64,000 nucleotides of DNA, taken from NCBI RefSeq assembly GCF_901472495.1, contig NZ_LR590469.1:3100001-3164000 (forward strand), written 5' to 3'. The notes under the pieces are model-generated. The model did not search any database, was not told the DNA's origin, and saw nothing but the letters and a program-made list of their open reading frames with translations. A program made the translations under genes and the position numbers. Source of the DNA: Yersinia enterocolitica subsp. enterocolitica (GTDB lineage Bacteria; Pseudomonadota; Gammaproteobacteria; Enterobacterales; Enterobacteriaceae). This document shows, piece after piece, positions 27,163 through 36,186 of this stretch (its first letter is position 1; every line of letters starts with the position of its first letter).

Positions 27163-28506
27163 ATGAATGCTTTAACCTCTCTGGAGTCATTTTTAGAATC
27201 TTTACAACAACGTGATGCCAACCAACCAGAATATCTCCAAGCGGTGCGTGAAGTTTTCACCTCGCTTTGGCCCTTTCTGGAGCAAAACCCTCATTACCGA
27301 GAACAGAGCCTACTGGAACGTTTAGTCGAACCGGAACGCGTCATCCAATTTCGCGTTGCCTGGACTGACGATCAAGGAAAGGTGCAGGTTAACCGCGCCT
27401 GGCGTGTTCAGTTTAACTCCGCGATTGGCCCCTATAAGGGCGGGATGCGCTTCCATCCATCAGTAAACTTATCCATCCTTAAGTTCCTGGGTTTTGAACA
27501 GACCTTTAAAAATGCCCTGACCACACTGCCAATGGGCGGGGGCAAAGGCGGCTCTGATTTTAATCCGAAAGGGAAAAGTCAGGCTGAAGTGATGCGTTTT
27601 TGCCAGGCGTTAATGACCGAGCTTTATCGTCATCTTGGCCCAGATACTGATGTTCCTGCGGGTGACATTGGTGTTGGCGGCCGTGAAGTGGCCTTTATGT
27701 CCGGCATGATGAAGAAACTGTCTAATAACACCGCCTGTGTTTTCACCGGTAAAGGGCTTTCCTTCGGCGGCAGTCTAATTCGCCCGGAAGCGACCGGTTA
27801 CGGTTTGGTTTATTTCACCGACGCGATGCTAAAACGTCACGGTTTAGGTTTTGAAGGTAGAAAAGTTTCTGTTTCCGGTGCCGGTAATGTGGCGCAATAC
27901 ACCATTGAAAAAGCCATGGAACTGGGCGCTCGGGTCATTACCGCCTCTGACTCCGGCGGTACAGTGGTTGATGAAGCCGGTTTCACACCGGAGAAACTCG
28001 CCCATTTGGCTGAGATTAAAAACAAACGTTACGGCAGCATCGAAGATTATGCCCGCGAACGTAATCTGGTGTATTTAGCCGGCCAACAGCCGTGGAGTGT
28101 GCCGGTTGATATTGCCCTGCCTTGTGCAACACAAAACGAGCTGGATTTACCTGCTGCCCGTCAGCTGATTGCCAATGGGGTTAAAGCCGTGGCCGAAGGC
28201 GCAAATATGCCAACGACCATTCAGGCAACCGATGCTTTCCTTGATGCTGGTGTGCTGTTTGCACCGGGCAAAGCGGCCAATGCCGGTGGTGTTGCCACTT
28301 CTGGCCTGGAAATGGCACAGAATGCGGCTCGCTTGAGCTGGAAGTCAGAGAAAGTTGATGTCCGCTTGCATCACATCATGCTGGATATTCACCAATCTTG
28401 TGTCGAATATGGCGGAGAAGGTAAGCAAACTCACTATGTTCATGGCGCTAATATTGCCGCCTTTGTCAAAGTAGCCGATGCTATGCTGGCCCAAGGCGTG
28501 CTGTAA
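27163..28506 (+). CDS. gdhA: NADP-specific glutamate dehydrogenase
   Basis: A 447-residue hexameric glutamate dehydrogenase, equal in length to the E. coli enzyme and alike along its whole sequence. The catalytic segment PMGGGKGGSDF near residue 122 contains the active lysine, and the nucleotide fold shows VSGAGNVAQY near 238. It assimilates ammonium onto 2-oxoglutarate. The ATG at 27163 is preferred to the GTG immediately before it, with AAGGA 10 bases upstream. A separate single-gene unit; although it concerns glutamate it is backbone, not part of the methylaspartate island, and lies 5 kb away. Confidence 0.96.
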   Translation: MNALTSLESFLESLQQRDANQPEYLQAVREVFTSLWPFLEQNPHYREQSLLERLVEPERVIQFRVAWTDDQGKVQVNRAWRVQFNSAIGPYKGGMRFHPSVNLSILKFLGFEQTFKNALTTLPMGGGKGGSDFNPKGKSQAEVMRFCQALMTELYRHLGPDTDVPAGDIGVGGREVAFMSGMMKKLSNNTACVFTGKGLSFGGSLIRPEATGYGLVYFTDAMLKRHGLGFEGRKVSVSGAGNVAQYTIEKAMELGARVITASDSGGTVVDEAGFTPEKLAHLAEIKNKRYGSIEDYARERNLVYLAGQQPWSVPVDIALPCATQNELDLPAARQLIANGVKAVAEGANMPTTIQATDAFLDAGVLFAPGKAANAGGVATSGLEMAQNAARLSWKSEKVDVRLHHIMLDIHQSCVEYGGEGKQTHYVHGANIAAFVKVADAMLAQGVL

Positions 28507-28517
28507 ATAATAGAACT

Positions 28518-28556
28518 CCCATATTCTTTGAGGTAATAATGCCTGGAGAATATGGG
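28518..28556. terminator. Hairpin downstream of gdhA
   Basis: CCCATATTCT and AGAATATGGG form a perfect 10-bp stem with a 19-base loop just after the gdhA stop. There is no T-run, so it may be a 3'-end stabilising structure or an imperfect terminator. Confidence 0.45.
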
Positions 28557-28709
28557 AAACTCATCTTCATAGATTTAAAAATAATATACCCTAACAGATA
28601 ATATATAAAATTCCGGGTTCTTTTTAAGAACGTGCTTATTTTAAATATTCCCTATACCAGTAACATTCCTCCGCCACATGAATCGTTAGCAAAATTATGA
28701 GGGATAATA

Positions 28710-30188
28710 ATGTTCAAGGAAGAGACTAAAAATCACATCAGAACTCTGGATACGAATAAAAGAATTAATATTAATTATAAATCAAAAGATATTAACCTAT
28801 TAGCGATAACCAGCAGAAATAAATGGGAACATAAAGATAAAAACGGAATGAGTATTGTAACGTATTCATTCAGTCAACAAATACCAATAGGTTACCATTA
28901 TTATAAGTCGAGCGATGGTATTCAGGCTTATTCTCTTAATGAAGCGCAAATTCATCAGGTAAGAACCGCTACGCTCGCCACTTCTGATGTGGCGAATATT
29001 AAATTTATTGAGGCTGAAGATGGTGTTATAGCTAACATTCCCATTGCGAATGTTTTACTCGAGGGATCTCTTGGCGGTTATGCCTATAGCCCGAATCCTG
29101 GTAACCTCAGCCCCATATTTATTAATGCGAAGATAGAGGAGAATTTAGCCCCCACGCAATCAAACTATGGTGGTCGGGTATTTATGCATGAATTTGGCCA
29201 TGCACTAGGCTTGGAGCATACTCATGACTCGGTGGGCTTAACACAACAAACCAGTGTAATGAGCTATTTATCTGAGTTCAACTCAGGAGCAATCTACGGG
29301 GGTAACTTTGCATCAACCCCACAACTACATGATATTTCAGCGCTTCAATACCTTTACGGAACCAATAATCGTACCCGTATCGGCAATACGACTTATGGTT
29401 TCAATTCCAATAGTAATAGGGATTACTTTACTGCAACCCACGCTAGCGACAAGTTGGTATTCTGTGTGTGGGACGCCGGTGGTAACGATACGTTTGATTT
29501 TTCGGGTTATCATCAAAACCAAAGAATCACACTAACTAAGCGTGGTTTCTCTGATATTGGCGGTTTGAGAGGCAATGTCTCAATTGCAGATAAAGTCGTG
29601 ATTGAAAATGCCATCACAGGTAGCGGTGATGATGAAATCAACGGTAACCGATCAAATAACACCCTAAATGGAGGGGATGGTGATGACAGATTATGGGGCC
29701 GGGTGGGAAATGATCGGCTATTCGGCGGCCGTGGCAATGATCGGCTATCCGGTGGTAAGGGTGATGACTTCTTATCTGGCGGCGCAGGTAATGACCGGCT
29801 CGCTGGCGGGAGTGGCGATGACCGATTATTCGGCGGGCGTGGCGCTGACCGGATGAAAGGGGGAGAGGGTTGTGACATTTTCCAATACCGTAATAGCAGA
29901 GATTCCACTAGAAAATATACCGATACCATCATCGACTTTACATCTGGTGAAGATAAAATTGATTTATCATTCATTATGGCTGGCAATAACAATATTGATC
30001 TGGTAAATCAATTCAGCGTGAATGGTCAAACAGAATTAATGCAGAAATATGATGATGTCGCTAATATTACCTATCTGATGATTGATTTCGACCCAAAAAT
30101 AAGCAAAGTTGAGATGATGATAAGATTCACCGGTAAACATCAATTCACACGCAATGATTTTATTATCAGCTCACCGCTTATTTCATAA
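28710..30188 (+). CDS. Serralysin-like secreted RTX metalloprotease (M10B)
   Basis: A 492-residue protein with no signal peptide, as expected for type I secretion. The zinc motif HEFGHALGLEH gives H160, E161, H164 and H170, and the Met-turn follows at M184 (SVMSY). A block of about eight glycine- and aspartate-rich nonapeptides (GGxGxDxLx pattern, residues about 320-385) forms the calcium-binding beta roll, followed by a C-terminal domain (TIIDFTSGEDKIDLS) typical of serralysins. The extreme end is NDFII plus six more residues, instead of ending directly on the usual DFxV-type motif. The ATP transporter, adaptor and inhibitor genes normally next to such proteases are absent, so secretion must depend on a system elsewhere. 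The gene sits alone between gdhA and rsmJ, suggesting insertion into the backbone. Confidence 0.88.
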   Translation: MFKEETKNHIRTLDTNKRININYKSKDINLLAITSRNKWEHKDKNGMSIVTYSFSQQIPIGYHYYKSSDGIQAYSLNEAQIHQVRTATLATSDVANIKFIEAEDGVIANIPIANVLLEGSLGGYAYSPNPGNLSPIFINAKIEENLAPTQSNYGGRVFMHEFGHALGLEHTHDSVGLTQQTSVMSYLSEFNSGAIYGGNFASTPQLHDISALQYLYGTNNRTRIGNTTYGFNSNSNRDYFTATHASDKLVFCVWDAGGNDTFDFSGYHQNQRITLTKRGFSDIGGLRGNVSIADKVVIENAITGSGDDEINGNRSNNTLNGGDGDDRLWGRVGNDRLFGGRGNDRLSGGKGDDFLSGGAGNDRLAGGSGDDRLFGGRGADRMKGGEGCDIFQYRNSRDSTRKYTDTIIDFTSGEDKIDLSFIMAGNNNIDLVNQFSVNGQTELMQKYDDVANITYLMIDFDPKISKVEMMIRFTGKHQFTRNDFIISSPLIS

Positions 30189-30214
30189 CTCTTTATTGAG
30201 TGAAAGAAGCTAAT

Positions 30215-30246
30215 TCAGGTGGCTGTAATAACGCGCAGCCGCCTGA
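30215..30246. terminator. Hairpin between the protease gene and rsmJ
   Basis: TCAGGTGGCTG and CAGCCGCCTGA form an 11-bp stem (one T-G pair) with a 10-base loop, between convergent genes. No T-run on either side. Confidence 0.5.
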
Positions 30247-30313
30247 TTAAGAGCAATATATCCAATATCATTGGCGCATTACAGCAACAGGGCCAACTGG
30301 CACTGTGGTAGCA

Positions 30314-31072
30314 TCAAAGAAGAGGCATATAGAGATCAAAACGGTGGCTTTTCGTGGTCACTGCGGCCTGTGCTGCAATGCCAGCTAGCGGTTCGGCATA
30401 ATCCGGCCGCTTAACCACCACCCGCTTGGTCGCCAGTGCGCGCGCCGGTGCCAGTAAACCATCGGCGTCTTCGTCAGCCCCGACCAATGATTGGAACACC
30501 CGCATTTCCTTTTTAACCAACGCACTTTTTTGCCGGTGCGGGTACATAGGATCGAGATACACTACTTCAGGCCGAGGTTCAATTTCCGCCAGCGCGGTTA
30601 AACTGGAAGCATGCAATAGTGTTAACCGCTCGCGTAACCACGGGCCAATTTCCGCATCCTGATAACCACGACGCAAGCCATCATCCAGCAATGCGGCAAC
30701 CACTGGATTGCGCTCCAGCATCTGCACATGACAACCCAGTGCCGCCAGGACAAAAGCATCCCGCCCCAGCCCGGCGGTGGCATCCACCACACGCGGCAGA
30801 TACCCTTTTTTGATACCGACAGCTTTAGCGACCGCCTCACCGCGCCCACCACCAAACTTACGCCGATGGGCTAGCGTACCAGCAACAAAATCAACATAAA
30901 TGCCGCCGAGTTTTGGCTCATCCCGCTTACGCAGCTCAAGGCGCTCAGGTGTTAATACCAGCGCCATAATAGACTGCTCGTCAGACACCAAACCCCAGCG
31001 TTCAGCCAGAATAGACAAGGCGCCGGGATCGGCGCCTGCTTCAGACAATAAACAAATACTTACTTGTGACAC
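30314..31072 (-). CDS. rsmJ: 16S rRNA (guanine-1516-N2)-methyltransferase
   Basis: A 252-residue RsmJ (YhiQ) protein. The SAM-binding motif is VVDATAGLGRDAFVLA near residue 96-111, and the catalytic-type motif YLDPMYPHRQKSA is near 170-182. It methylates G1516 of 16S rRNA. The start lies three bases after the prlC stop on the same strand, so prlC and rsmJ form an operon, as in E. coli. Confidence 0.95.
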   Translation of the reverse strand: MSQVSICLLSEAGADPGALSILAERWGLVSDEQSIMALVLTPERLELRKRDEPKLGGIYVDFVAGTLAHRRKFGGGRGEAVAKAVGIKKGYLPRVVDATAGLGRDAFVLAALGCHVQMLERNPVVAALLDDGLRRGYQDAEIGPWLRERLTLLHASSLTALAEIEPRPEVVYLDPMYPHRQKSALVKKEMRVFQSLVGADEDADGLLAPARALATKRVVVKRPDYAEPLAGIAAQAAVTTKSHRFDLYMPLL

Positions 31073-31075
31073 ATT

Positions 31076-33118
31076 CTAGCCCTTAATACCGTAATGGCGC
31101 AGCATAGCATCCAACTGCGGCTCACGGCCACGGAAGCGCTTGAACAGAGTCATTGGCTCCTCAGAACCGCCACGGGACAGAATATTATCGAGGAACGACT
31201 GCCCCGTTGCGGCATTGAAAATACCTTCCTCTTCAAAGCGCGAGAAAGCATCAGCCGAGAGCACTTCCGCCCACAAGTAACTGTAATAACCCGCGGCATA
31301 GCCACCGGCAAAGATATGGCTAAAGGCATGTGGGAAACGCCCCCAAGTTGGCGATGGTACTACCGCGACCTGTTTTTTCACTTCATATAAGATCGGCAAG
31401 ATCTGCGCGCCGGTCAGCGGATCGAACTCATAATGCATACGGAAATCGAATAGGCCGAACTCCAGTTGGCGCAGGATAAACAGTGCCGCCTGATAGTTTT
31501 TCGCCGCCAGCAGTTTATCCAACATCTCTTGTGGCAGTGGCTCATGGGTTTCGTAATGACCGGAAATAAACGCCAGTGCTTCCGGTTCCCAGCACCAATT
31601 TTCCATAAACTGGCTTGGCAATTCGACTGCATCCCACGGTACACCGTTGATACCAGAGACACCGGCAGTATCAATTTTGGTCAACATATGATGTAAACCG
31701 TGGCCGAACTCATGGAACAGTGTGGTCACTTCGTTATGAGTAAACAGCGCCGGTTTGCCGCCCACTGGCCCGTTAAAGTTACAGGTTAGGTAAGCGACAG
31801 GTTTTTGTAATTGGCCATTCGCTAAACGCAAGCTACCGACACAATCGTCCATCCAGGCACCACCGCGCTTGTGTTCACGGGCATATAAGTCCAGATAGAA
31901 GCTGCCGCGCAGTTCACCGCTGGCATCATATAGCTCGAAGAAACGCACATCTGGATGCCAGGTATCAACATCATGGCGTTCTTTGGCAGTAATACCATAA
32001 ATGCGTTTAACCACTTCAAACAGCCCTTCTACCACCCGCTGTTCCGGGAAGTAAGGGCGCAATTGCTCGTCACTGATGGAGAACAAGTGCTGCTTTTGTT
32101 TTTCGGAGTAATAGGTGATATCCCACGCGGCTAACTCGCTGACGCCATAATGTTTTTCAGCAAAAGCACGTAACTGCGCCAGCTCTTCTTCTGCTTGTGG
32201 TCGCGCGCGTTTTGCCAAATCATTCAAGAAGCCCAGCACCTGTTGTGGGCTTTCTGCCATCTTGGTCGCCAGAGATTTATCGGCATAACTGCTAAAGCCC
32301 AGTAATTGAGCCAATTCATGGCGCAATGTCAGGATTTCGGCCATGATTTCGCTGTTATCCCATTTGCCCGCATTCGGCCCTTGATCAGAAGCGCGAGTGG
32401 CAAAGGCGCGATACATCTCTTCGCGCAATTCAGCGTTATCGGCATAAGTCAGCACCGGCAAGTAACTCGGCATATCCAGAGTCAGCAACCAGCCCTCTTG
32501 CTCTTTGGCTTCGGCCATGGCTTTAGCGGCGGCTAATGCACTCTCTGGCAAACCTTTCAGTTGCTCAACATCGGTAATCAACTTGCTCCAACCCATAGTA
32601 GCATCGAGCACATTATTGCTGTAAGTCGACCCCAACTCAGATAAGCGGGCCACTATTTCGCCATAACGTTTTTGTTGTTCCGGCTCCAGACCAATACCGG
32701 ATAACTGGAAGTCACGCAGCGCGTTTTCTACCGCTTTACGCTGTGGAGCGGTCAAAGCATCAAACCCTGGCCCTTCTTTTAAGCTGACATAAGCCTGATA
32801 TAGGCCTTTATGCTGCCCCACCCAAGTACCGTATTCAGATAGCAGTGGCAAACTTTGTTCATAAGCAGCACGCAATTCCGGGCTATTTTTCACTGAATTC
32901 AAATGCCCAACTGGCGACCAAATGCGTGATAAGCGATCATCGGATTCGGCCAGCGGCTGACACAAGTTATCCCAGGTGAAAGGCCCTGGCTGGGCGACCA
33001 CCCGCTCCACCGCTTGACGGCATTCATCCAATGCGGATTTCACCGCAGGCACGATATCTTCAGGGCGAATAGCAGAAAATGGCGGCAGGGCGAACGGGGT
33101 CAACAGCGGATTTGTCAT
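31076..33118 (-). CDS. prlC: Oligopeptidase A
   Basis: A 680-residue M3-family zinc metallopeptidase, the same length as E. coli PrlC. The zinc motif is FHEFGHGLHH in the C-terminal third (near residue 470), with the second glutamate ligand expected in the following helix. It is cytoplasmic and degrades signal peptides and other short peptides. First gene of the prlC-rsmJ operon. In E. coli this operon is heat-inducible; I did not identify the sigma-32 boxes with certainty in the upstream gap. Confidence 0.96.
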   Translation of the reverse strand: MTNPLLTPFALPPFSAIRPEDIVPAVKSALDECRQAVERVVAQPGPFTWDNLCQPLAESDDRLSRIWSPVGHLNSVKNSPELRAAYEQSLPLLSEYGTWVGQHKGLYQAYVSLKEGPGFDALTAPQRKAVENALRDFQLSGIGLEPEQQKRYGEIVARLSELGSTYSNNVLDATMGWSKLITDVEQLKGLPESALAAAKAMAEAKEQEGWLLTLDMPSYLPVLTYADNAELREEMYRAFATRASDQGPNAGKWDNSEIMAEILTLRHELAQLLGFSSYADKSLATKMAESPQQVLGFLNDLAKRARPQAEEELAQLRAFAEKHYGVSELAAWDITYYSEKQKQHLFSISDEQLRPYFPEQRVVEGLFEVVKRIYGITAKERHDVDTWHPDVRFFELYDASGELRGSFYLDLYAREHKRGGAWMDDCVGSLRLANGQLQKPVAYLTCNFNGPVGGKPALFTHNEVTTLFHEFGHGLHHMLTKIDTAGVSGINGVPWDAVELPSQFMENWCWEPEALAFISGHYETHEPLPQEMLDKLLAAKNYQAALFILRQLEFGLFDFRMHYEFDPLTGAQILPILYEVKKQVAVVPSPTWGRFPHAFSHIFAGGYAAGYYSYLWAEVLSADAFSRFEEEGIFNAATGQSFLDNILSRGGSEEPMTLFKRFRGREPQLDAMLRHYGIKG

Positions 33119-33454
33119 AAGGAAGTCCTGATTGTTTTTTGAATTTCAGCGCCAGACAGTGCCCAGCAACAGAGAATAAATTACGTATTAATAATTAAGA
33201 TGAGGTCTGTCAGTATGAAAATCAATGGCTGACGGCTTAAATTGGTCAATCAACAGCCTCAACCTTTCCATTGCGTAACGGTGAGATTTTTATCACCAAT
33301 TAATGCTTTTCACTTTTTATCCACCAGACAGTTTATACTAGTTGCCATAATGTGTTGGCTGCGGTGACTGACGACGATGTTTTGTCTCATCCATAAAGAA
33401 AGGCCGCAAGAAACACTGCCGCAATATACAGATATATCAATTGGTTAAAATAAA
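33119..33454. other. 336-base divergent region between prlC and rlmJ
   Basis: Contains both promoters. Nothing else stands out: no repeat, strong hairpin or open frame with similarity was seen. Confidence 0.4.
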
Positions 33455-34297
33455 ATGTTAAGTTACCGCCATAGTTTTCACGCCGGCAACCATGCCGACG
33501 TTCTGAAACATACTGTTCAAAGCCTGATTATTGAGTCTTTGAAAGAAAAAGAAAAACCGTTCCTTTATCTGGATACTCACGCCGGTGCTGGCCGCTATCA
33601 GTTAAGCGGCGAACATGCTGAACGCACGGGTGAATACCTTGAAGGTATCGGCCAACTGTGGCAACGCGATGACTTACCCGCTGATTTAGCCCCGTATATG
33701 AGTGCGATCAATTATTTTAATCGTGGTGAGAAGTTGCGTTACTACCCCGGCTCACCGTTGATTGCCCGCCATTTACTGCGTGAATACGACAAGATCCATC
33801 TGACCGAACTGCACCCGAGCGATTACCCGTTACTGCGCAATGAATTTGCCAAAGACGAACGCGCCAAAGTCCAGCGAGCCGATGGTTATCAGCAGCTTAA
33901 ATCACAGTTACCGCCACCATCACGCCGCGGTTTAATTCTTATCGACCCACCGTATGAAATGAAAACTGATTATCAGGATGTGGTGAAAGGTATTCAGGAA
34001 GGTTATAAACGCTTTGCAACGGGTACCTATGCATTATGGTATCCGGTGGTTTTACGCCAGCAAGTCAAACGTCTATTGCGAGATTTGGAAGCCACTGGCA
34101 TCCGCCGTATCTTGCAAATTGAATTGGCCGTTCGCCCTGACAGTGACCAACACGGTATGACCGCGTCTGGCATGATTGTGATTAACCCGCCGTGGAAGCT
34201 GGAGCAGCAAATGAACACGCTACTGCCGTGGCTGCACAAAGCGCTGGTGCCTTCTGGTCATGGCCATACGCTGGTGAAATGGGTAGTGCCGGAATAA
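33455..34297 (+). CDS. rlmJ: 23S rRNA (adenine-2030-N6)-methyltransferase
   Basis: A 280-residue RlmJ (YhiR), the same length as E. coli. The start MLSYRHSFHAGNHADVLKH is diagnostic, the SAM-binding segment is LDTHAGAGRYQL near residue 39, and the catalytic motif is IDPPYE near 164. It methylates A2030 of 23S rRNA. Ribosome site before the ATG is poor (AT-rich). The stop codon is followed directly by an ERIC element. Confidence 0.95.
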   Translation: MLSYRHSFHAGNHADVLKHTVQSLIIESLKEKEKPFLYLDTHAGAGRYQLSGEHAERTGEYLEGIGQLWQRDDLPADLAPYMSAINYFNRGEKLRYYPGSPLIARHLLREYDKIHLTELHPSDYPLLRNEFAKDERAKVQRADGYQQLKSQLPPPSRRGLILIDPPYEMKTDYQDVVKGIQEGYKRFATGTYALWYPVVLRQQVKRLLRDLEATGIRRILQIELAVRPDSDQHGMTASGMIVINPPWKLEQQMNTLLPWLHKALVPSGHGHTLVKWVVPE

Positions 34298-34423
34298 TAT
34301 ACCCTTCATACTTCAAGCTGCAGATGCGTTAACTGCCTTCGCTCACCCCAGTCACTTGCTTGTGTAAGCTCCTGGGGGTTTACTCAGTTGCCGCCTTCCT
34401 GTAACTCGAATTATTTTGGTATA
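34298..34423. repeat. ERIC element (canonical type)
   Basis: A 126-bp imperfect palindrome. It contains CGCTCACCCCAGTCACTTGCT (split: positions 34339-34359) and TGTAAGCTCCTGGGGGTTTAC, which correspond to the two well-known ERIC primer sites, and ends with ACTCGAATTATTTTGGTATA. It begins one base after the rlmJ stop, so rlmJ transcripts would end in its hairpin. Known as enterobacterial repetitive intergenic consensus, frequent in yersiniae. Confidence 0.9.
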
Positions 34424-34540
34424 GATAGCTCTGAAGTAATTCTTTTCTAAATGAATCGCCTATCAGAGCCATTGATGCATAAAGCTTTATCAAGCGCTAC
34501 ACTGATAGACAATTTTTTAAACGACTTGGAAACGACACTG

Positions 34541-35893
34541 ATGACCAAACATTACGACTATCTGGCAATTGGCGGTGGCAGTGGTGGGATCGCATCGATC
34601 AACCGGGCAGCCATGTATGGCAAGAAATGTGCGCTGATCGAAGCTAAAGAGCTCGGTGGCACCTGTGTCAACGTCGGTTGTGTACCGAAAAAAGTGATGT
34701 GGCATGCGGCGCAAATTGCAGAAGCCATTAAACTGTATGGCCCGGATTACGGTTTCGACACTACAGTGAATCATTTCGCTTGGAAAACGCTGATCGCCAA
34801 TCGTACTGCTTACATCGATCGTATCCATCAGTCTTATGACCGTGGTTTAAGTAATAACAAAGTGGATGTTATTAAGGGTTTCGCGCGTTTTGTTGATGCG
34901 CATACCGTGGAAGTGAACGGTGAGAAGATAACCGCCGATCATATCCTGATCGCCACCGGGGGTCGCCCAAGTCATCCAGATATTCCAGGGGCGGAATACG
35001 GCATTGATTCCGATGGTTTCTTCGAATTGGACGAGATGCCAAAACGGGTTGCTGTAGTGGGTGCCGGTTATATCGCGGTAGAAATCGCAGGTGTACTCAA
35101 TGGGTTAGGCACAGAAACGCATCTGTTTGTGCGCAAACATGCACCACTGCGTACCTTTGATCCGCTGATTGTTGAAACCCTGTTGGAAGTGATGAACACC
35201 GAAGGGCCGAAACTGCATACCGAGGCCGCACCGAAAGCGGTTATCAAAAATGCCGATGGCAGCCTGACACTGCAATTGGAAAATGGCACAGAAGTGACTG
35301 TCGACCATCTGATTTGGGCTATCGGCCGTGAACCGGCAACCGATAACCTGAATCTGGCCGCCAGCGGTGTCAAAACCAATGAAAAAGGCTATATCGAAGT
35401 CGATAAATTCCAGAATACTAACGTCAAAGGTATCTACGCTGTTGGCGATAATACCGGTGCCGTTGAACTGACGCCGGTGGCAGTGGCGGCAGGTCGTCGT
35501 CTGTCTGAACGCCTGTTTAATAACAAGCCAGACGAGCATCTGGATTACAGCAATATCCCAACCGTGGTATTCAGCCACCCACCAATCGGGACTATTGGTC
35601 TGACTGAACCGCAAGCGCGTGAGAAGTTTGGCGACGAGCAAGTGAAAGTCTACAAATCGTCCTTCACCGCGATGTACAGTGCTGTTACGCAGCACCGCCA
35701 ACCATGCCGGATGAAACTGGTGTGCGCAGGGCCGGAAGAGAAGATTGTCGGTATCCACGGTATCGGTTTTGGTATGGATGAAATCCTACAAGGGTTCGCT
35801 GTCGCCGTGAAAATGGGCGCAACCAAGAAAGATTTCGACAACACGGTTGCTATCCACCCGACTGCCGCCGAAGAATTTGTTACTATGCGCTAA
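34541..35893 (+). CDS. gor: Glutathione reductase
   Basis: A 450-residue flavoprotein, the same length as E. coli Gor. The FAD motif GGGSGGIAS starts at residue 11, the redox-active disulfide is C42-x4-C47 (GGTCVNVGCVPKK), the NADP fold shows VGAGYIAVEIAG near 174, and the C-terminal catalytic histidine/glutamate pair is in HPTAAEE near 439-445. The open frame begins 30 codons earlier at 34451, but that extension has no counterpart in the family and the ATG at 34541 gives the standard start. A terminator follows. Confidence 0.96.
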   Translation: MTKHYDYLAIGGGSGGIASINRAAMYGKKCALIEAKELGGTCVNVGCVPKKVMWHAAQIAEAIKLYGPDYGFDTTVNHFAWKTLIANRTAYIDRIHQSYDRGLSNNKVDVIKGFARFVDAHTVEVNGEKITADHILIATGGRPSHPDIPGAEYGIDSDGFFELDEMPKRVAVVGAGYIAVEIAGVLNGLGTETHLFVRKHAPLRTFDPLIVETLLEVMNTEGPKLHTEAAPKAVIKNADGSLTLQLENGTEVTVDHLIWAIGREPATDNLNLAASGVKTNEKGYIEVDKFQNTNVKGIYAVGDNTGAVELTPVAVAAGRRLSERLFNNKPDEHLDYSNIPTVVFSHPPIGTIGLTEPQAREKFGDEQVKVYKSSFTAMYSAVTQHRQPCRMKLVCAGPEEKIVGIHGIGFGMDEILQGFAVAVKMGATKKDFDNTVAIHPTAAEEFVTMR

Positions 35894-35911
35894 GTCAGCT
35901 AAAAGCACGCT

Positions 35912-35945
35912 AAGGCTATAAACTGCATGGTTTATAGCCTTTTTT
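35912..35945 (+). terminator. gor terminator
   Basis: AAGGCTATAAAC and GTTTATAGCCTT form a 12-bp stem followed by a T-run (35939-35945). Confidence 0.88.
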
Positions 35946-35949
35946 ATTG

Positions 35950-36131
35950 CTTTGAATTCGACCTTCAAGAATATTTTTTACTTTCGCGCAGGCGATTTCC
36001 TGCTCATTCCTGATGGTATTGCCAGTTCAAGAATCGCAGGGATATTCCCTCTCAATGAGTTACCCGCCGCATTGAGTGTTATGAGTCAGAACTCTTCTCA
36101 AGGGAAAATTCTTATTCGTTGTGATAGCTAA
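35950..36131 (+). pseudogene. 3' remnant of a medium-chain dehydrogenase / quinone oxidoreductase gene
   Basis: Reading from about 35950 to the TAA at 36129-36131 gives about 60 codons with no start. They include FRAGDFLLIPDG, then IFPLNELPAALSVM, then QGKILIRCDS-stop. This pattern (F-PL-E-P-AL-x-M ... GKI-I) is the usual C-terminal end of zinc-type alcohol dehydrogenases and quinone oxidoreductases. The rest of the gene is missing: the frame runs back into the gor terminator. This is therefore a decayed fragment left by a deletion between gor and the autotransporter gene. The assignment rests on motif recognition by eye. Confidence 0.55.
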
Positions 36132-36186
36132 AAAAATCAGGCCAGAGCTAAGCCCCAGCCTGAAAGTCATACTGTAACATGATGAA

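Noticed and set aside
29513..29992. 159-codon antisense open frame in the RTX repeat region
   Set aside because: Proline/serine-rich translation of the reverse of glycine/aspartate repeats; a typical shadow of RTX coding sequence.
30200..30310. About 30-codon reading between the protease gene and rsmJ (ends in GALQQQGQLALW-stop)
   Set aside because: It vaguely resembles a helix-turn-helix end, but it overlaps a terminator-like hairpin, has no start or domain context and is too short to support.
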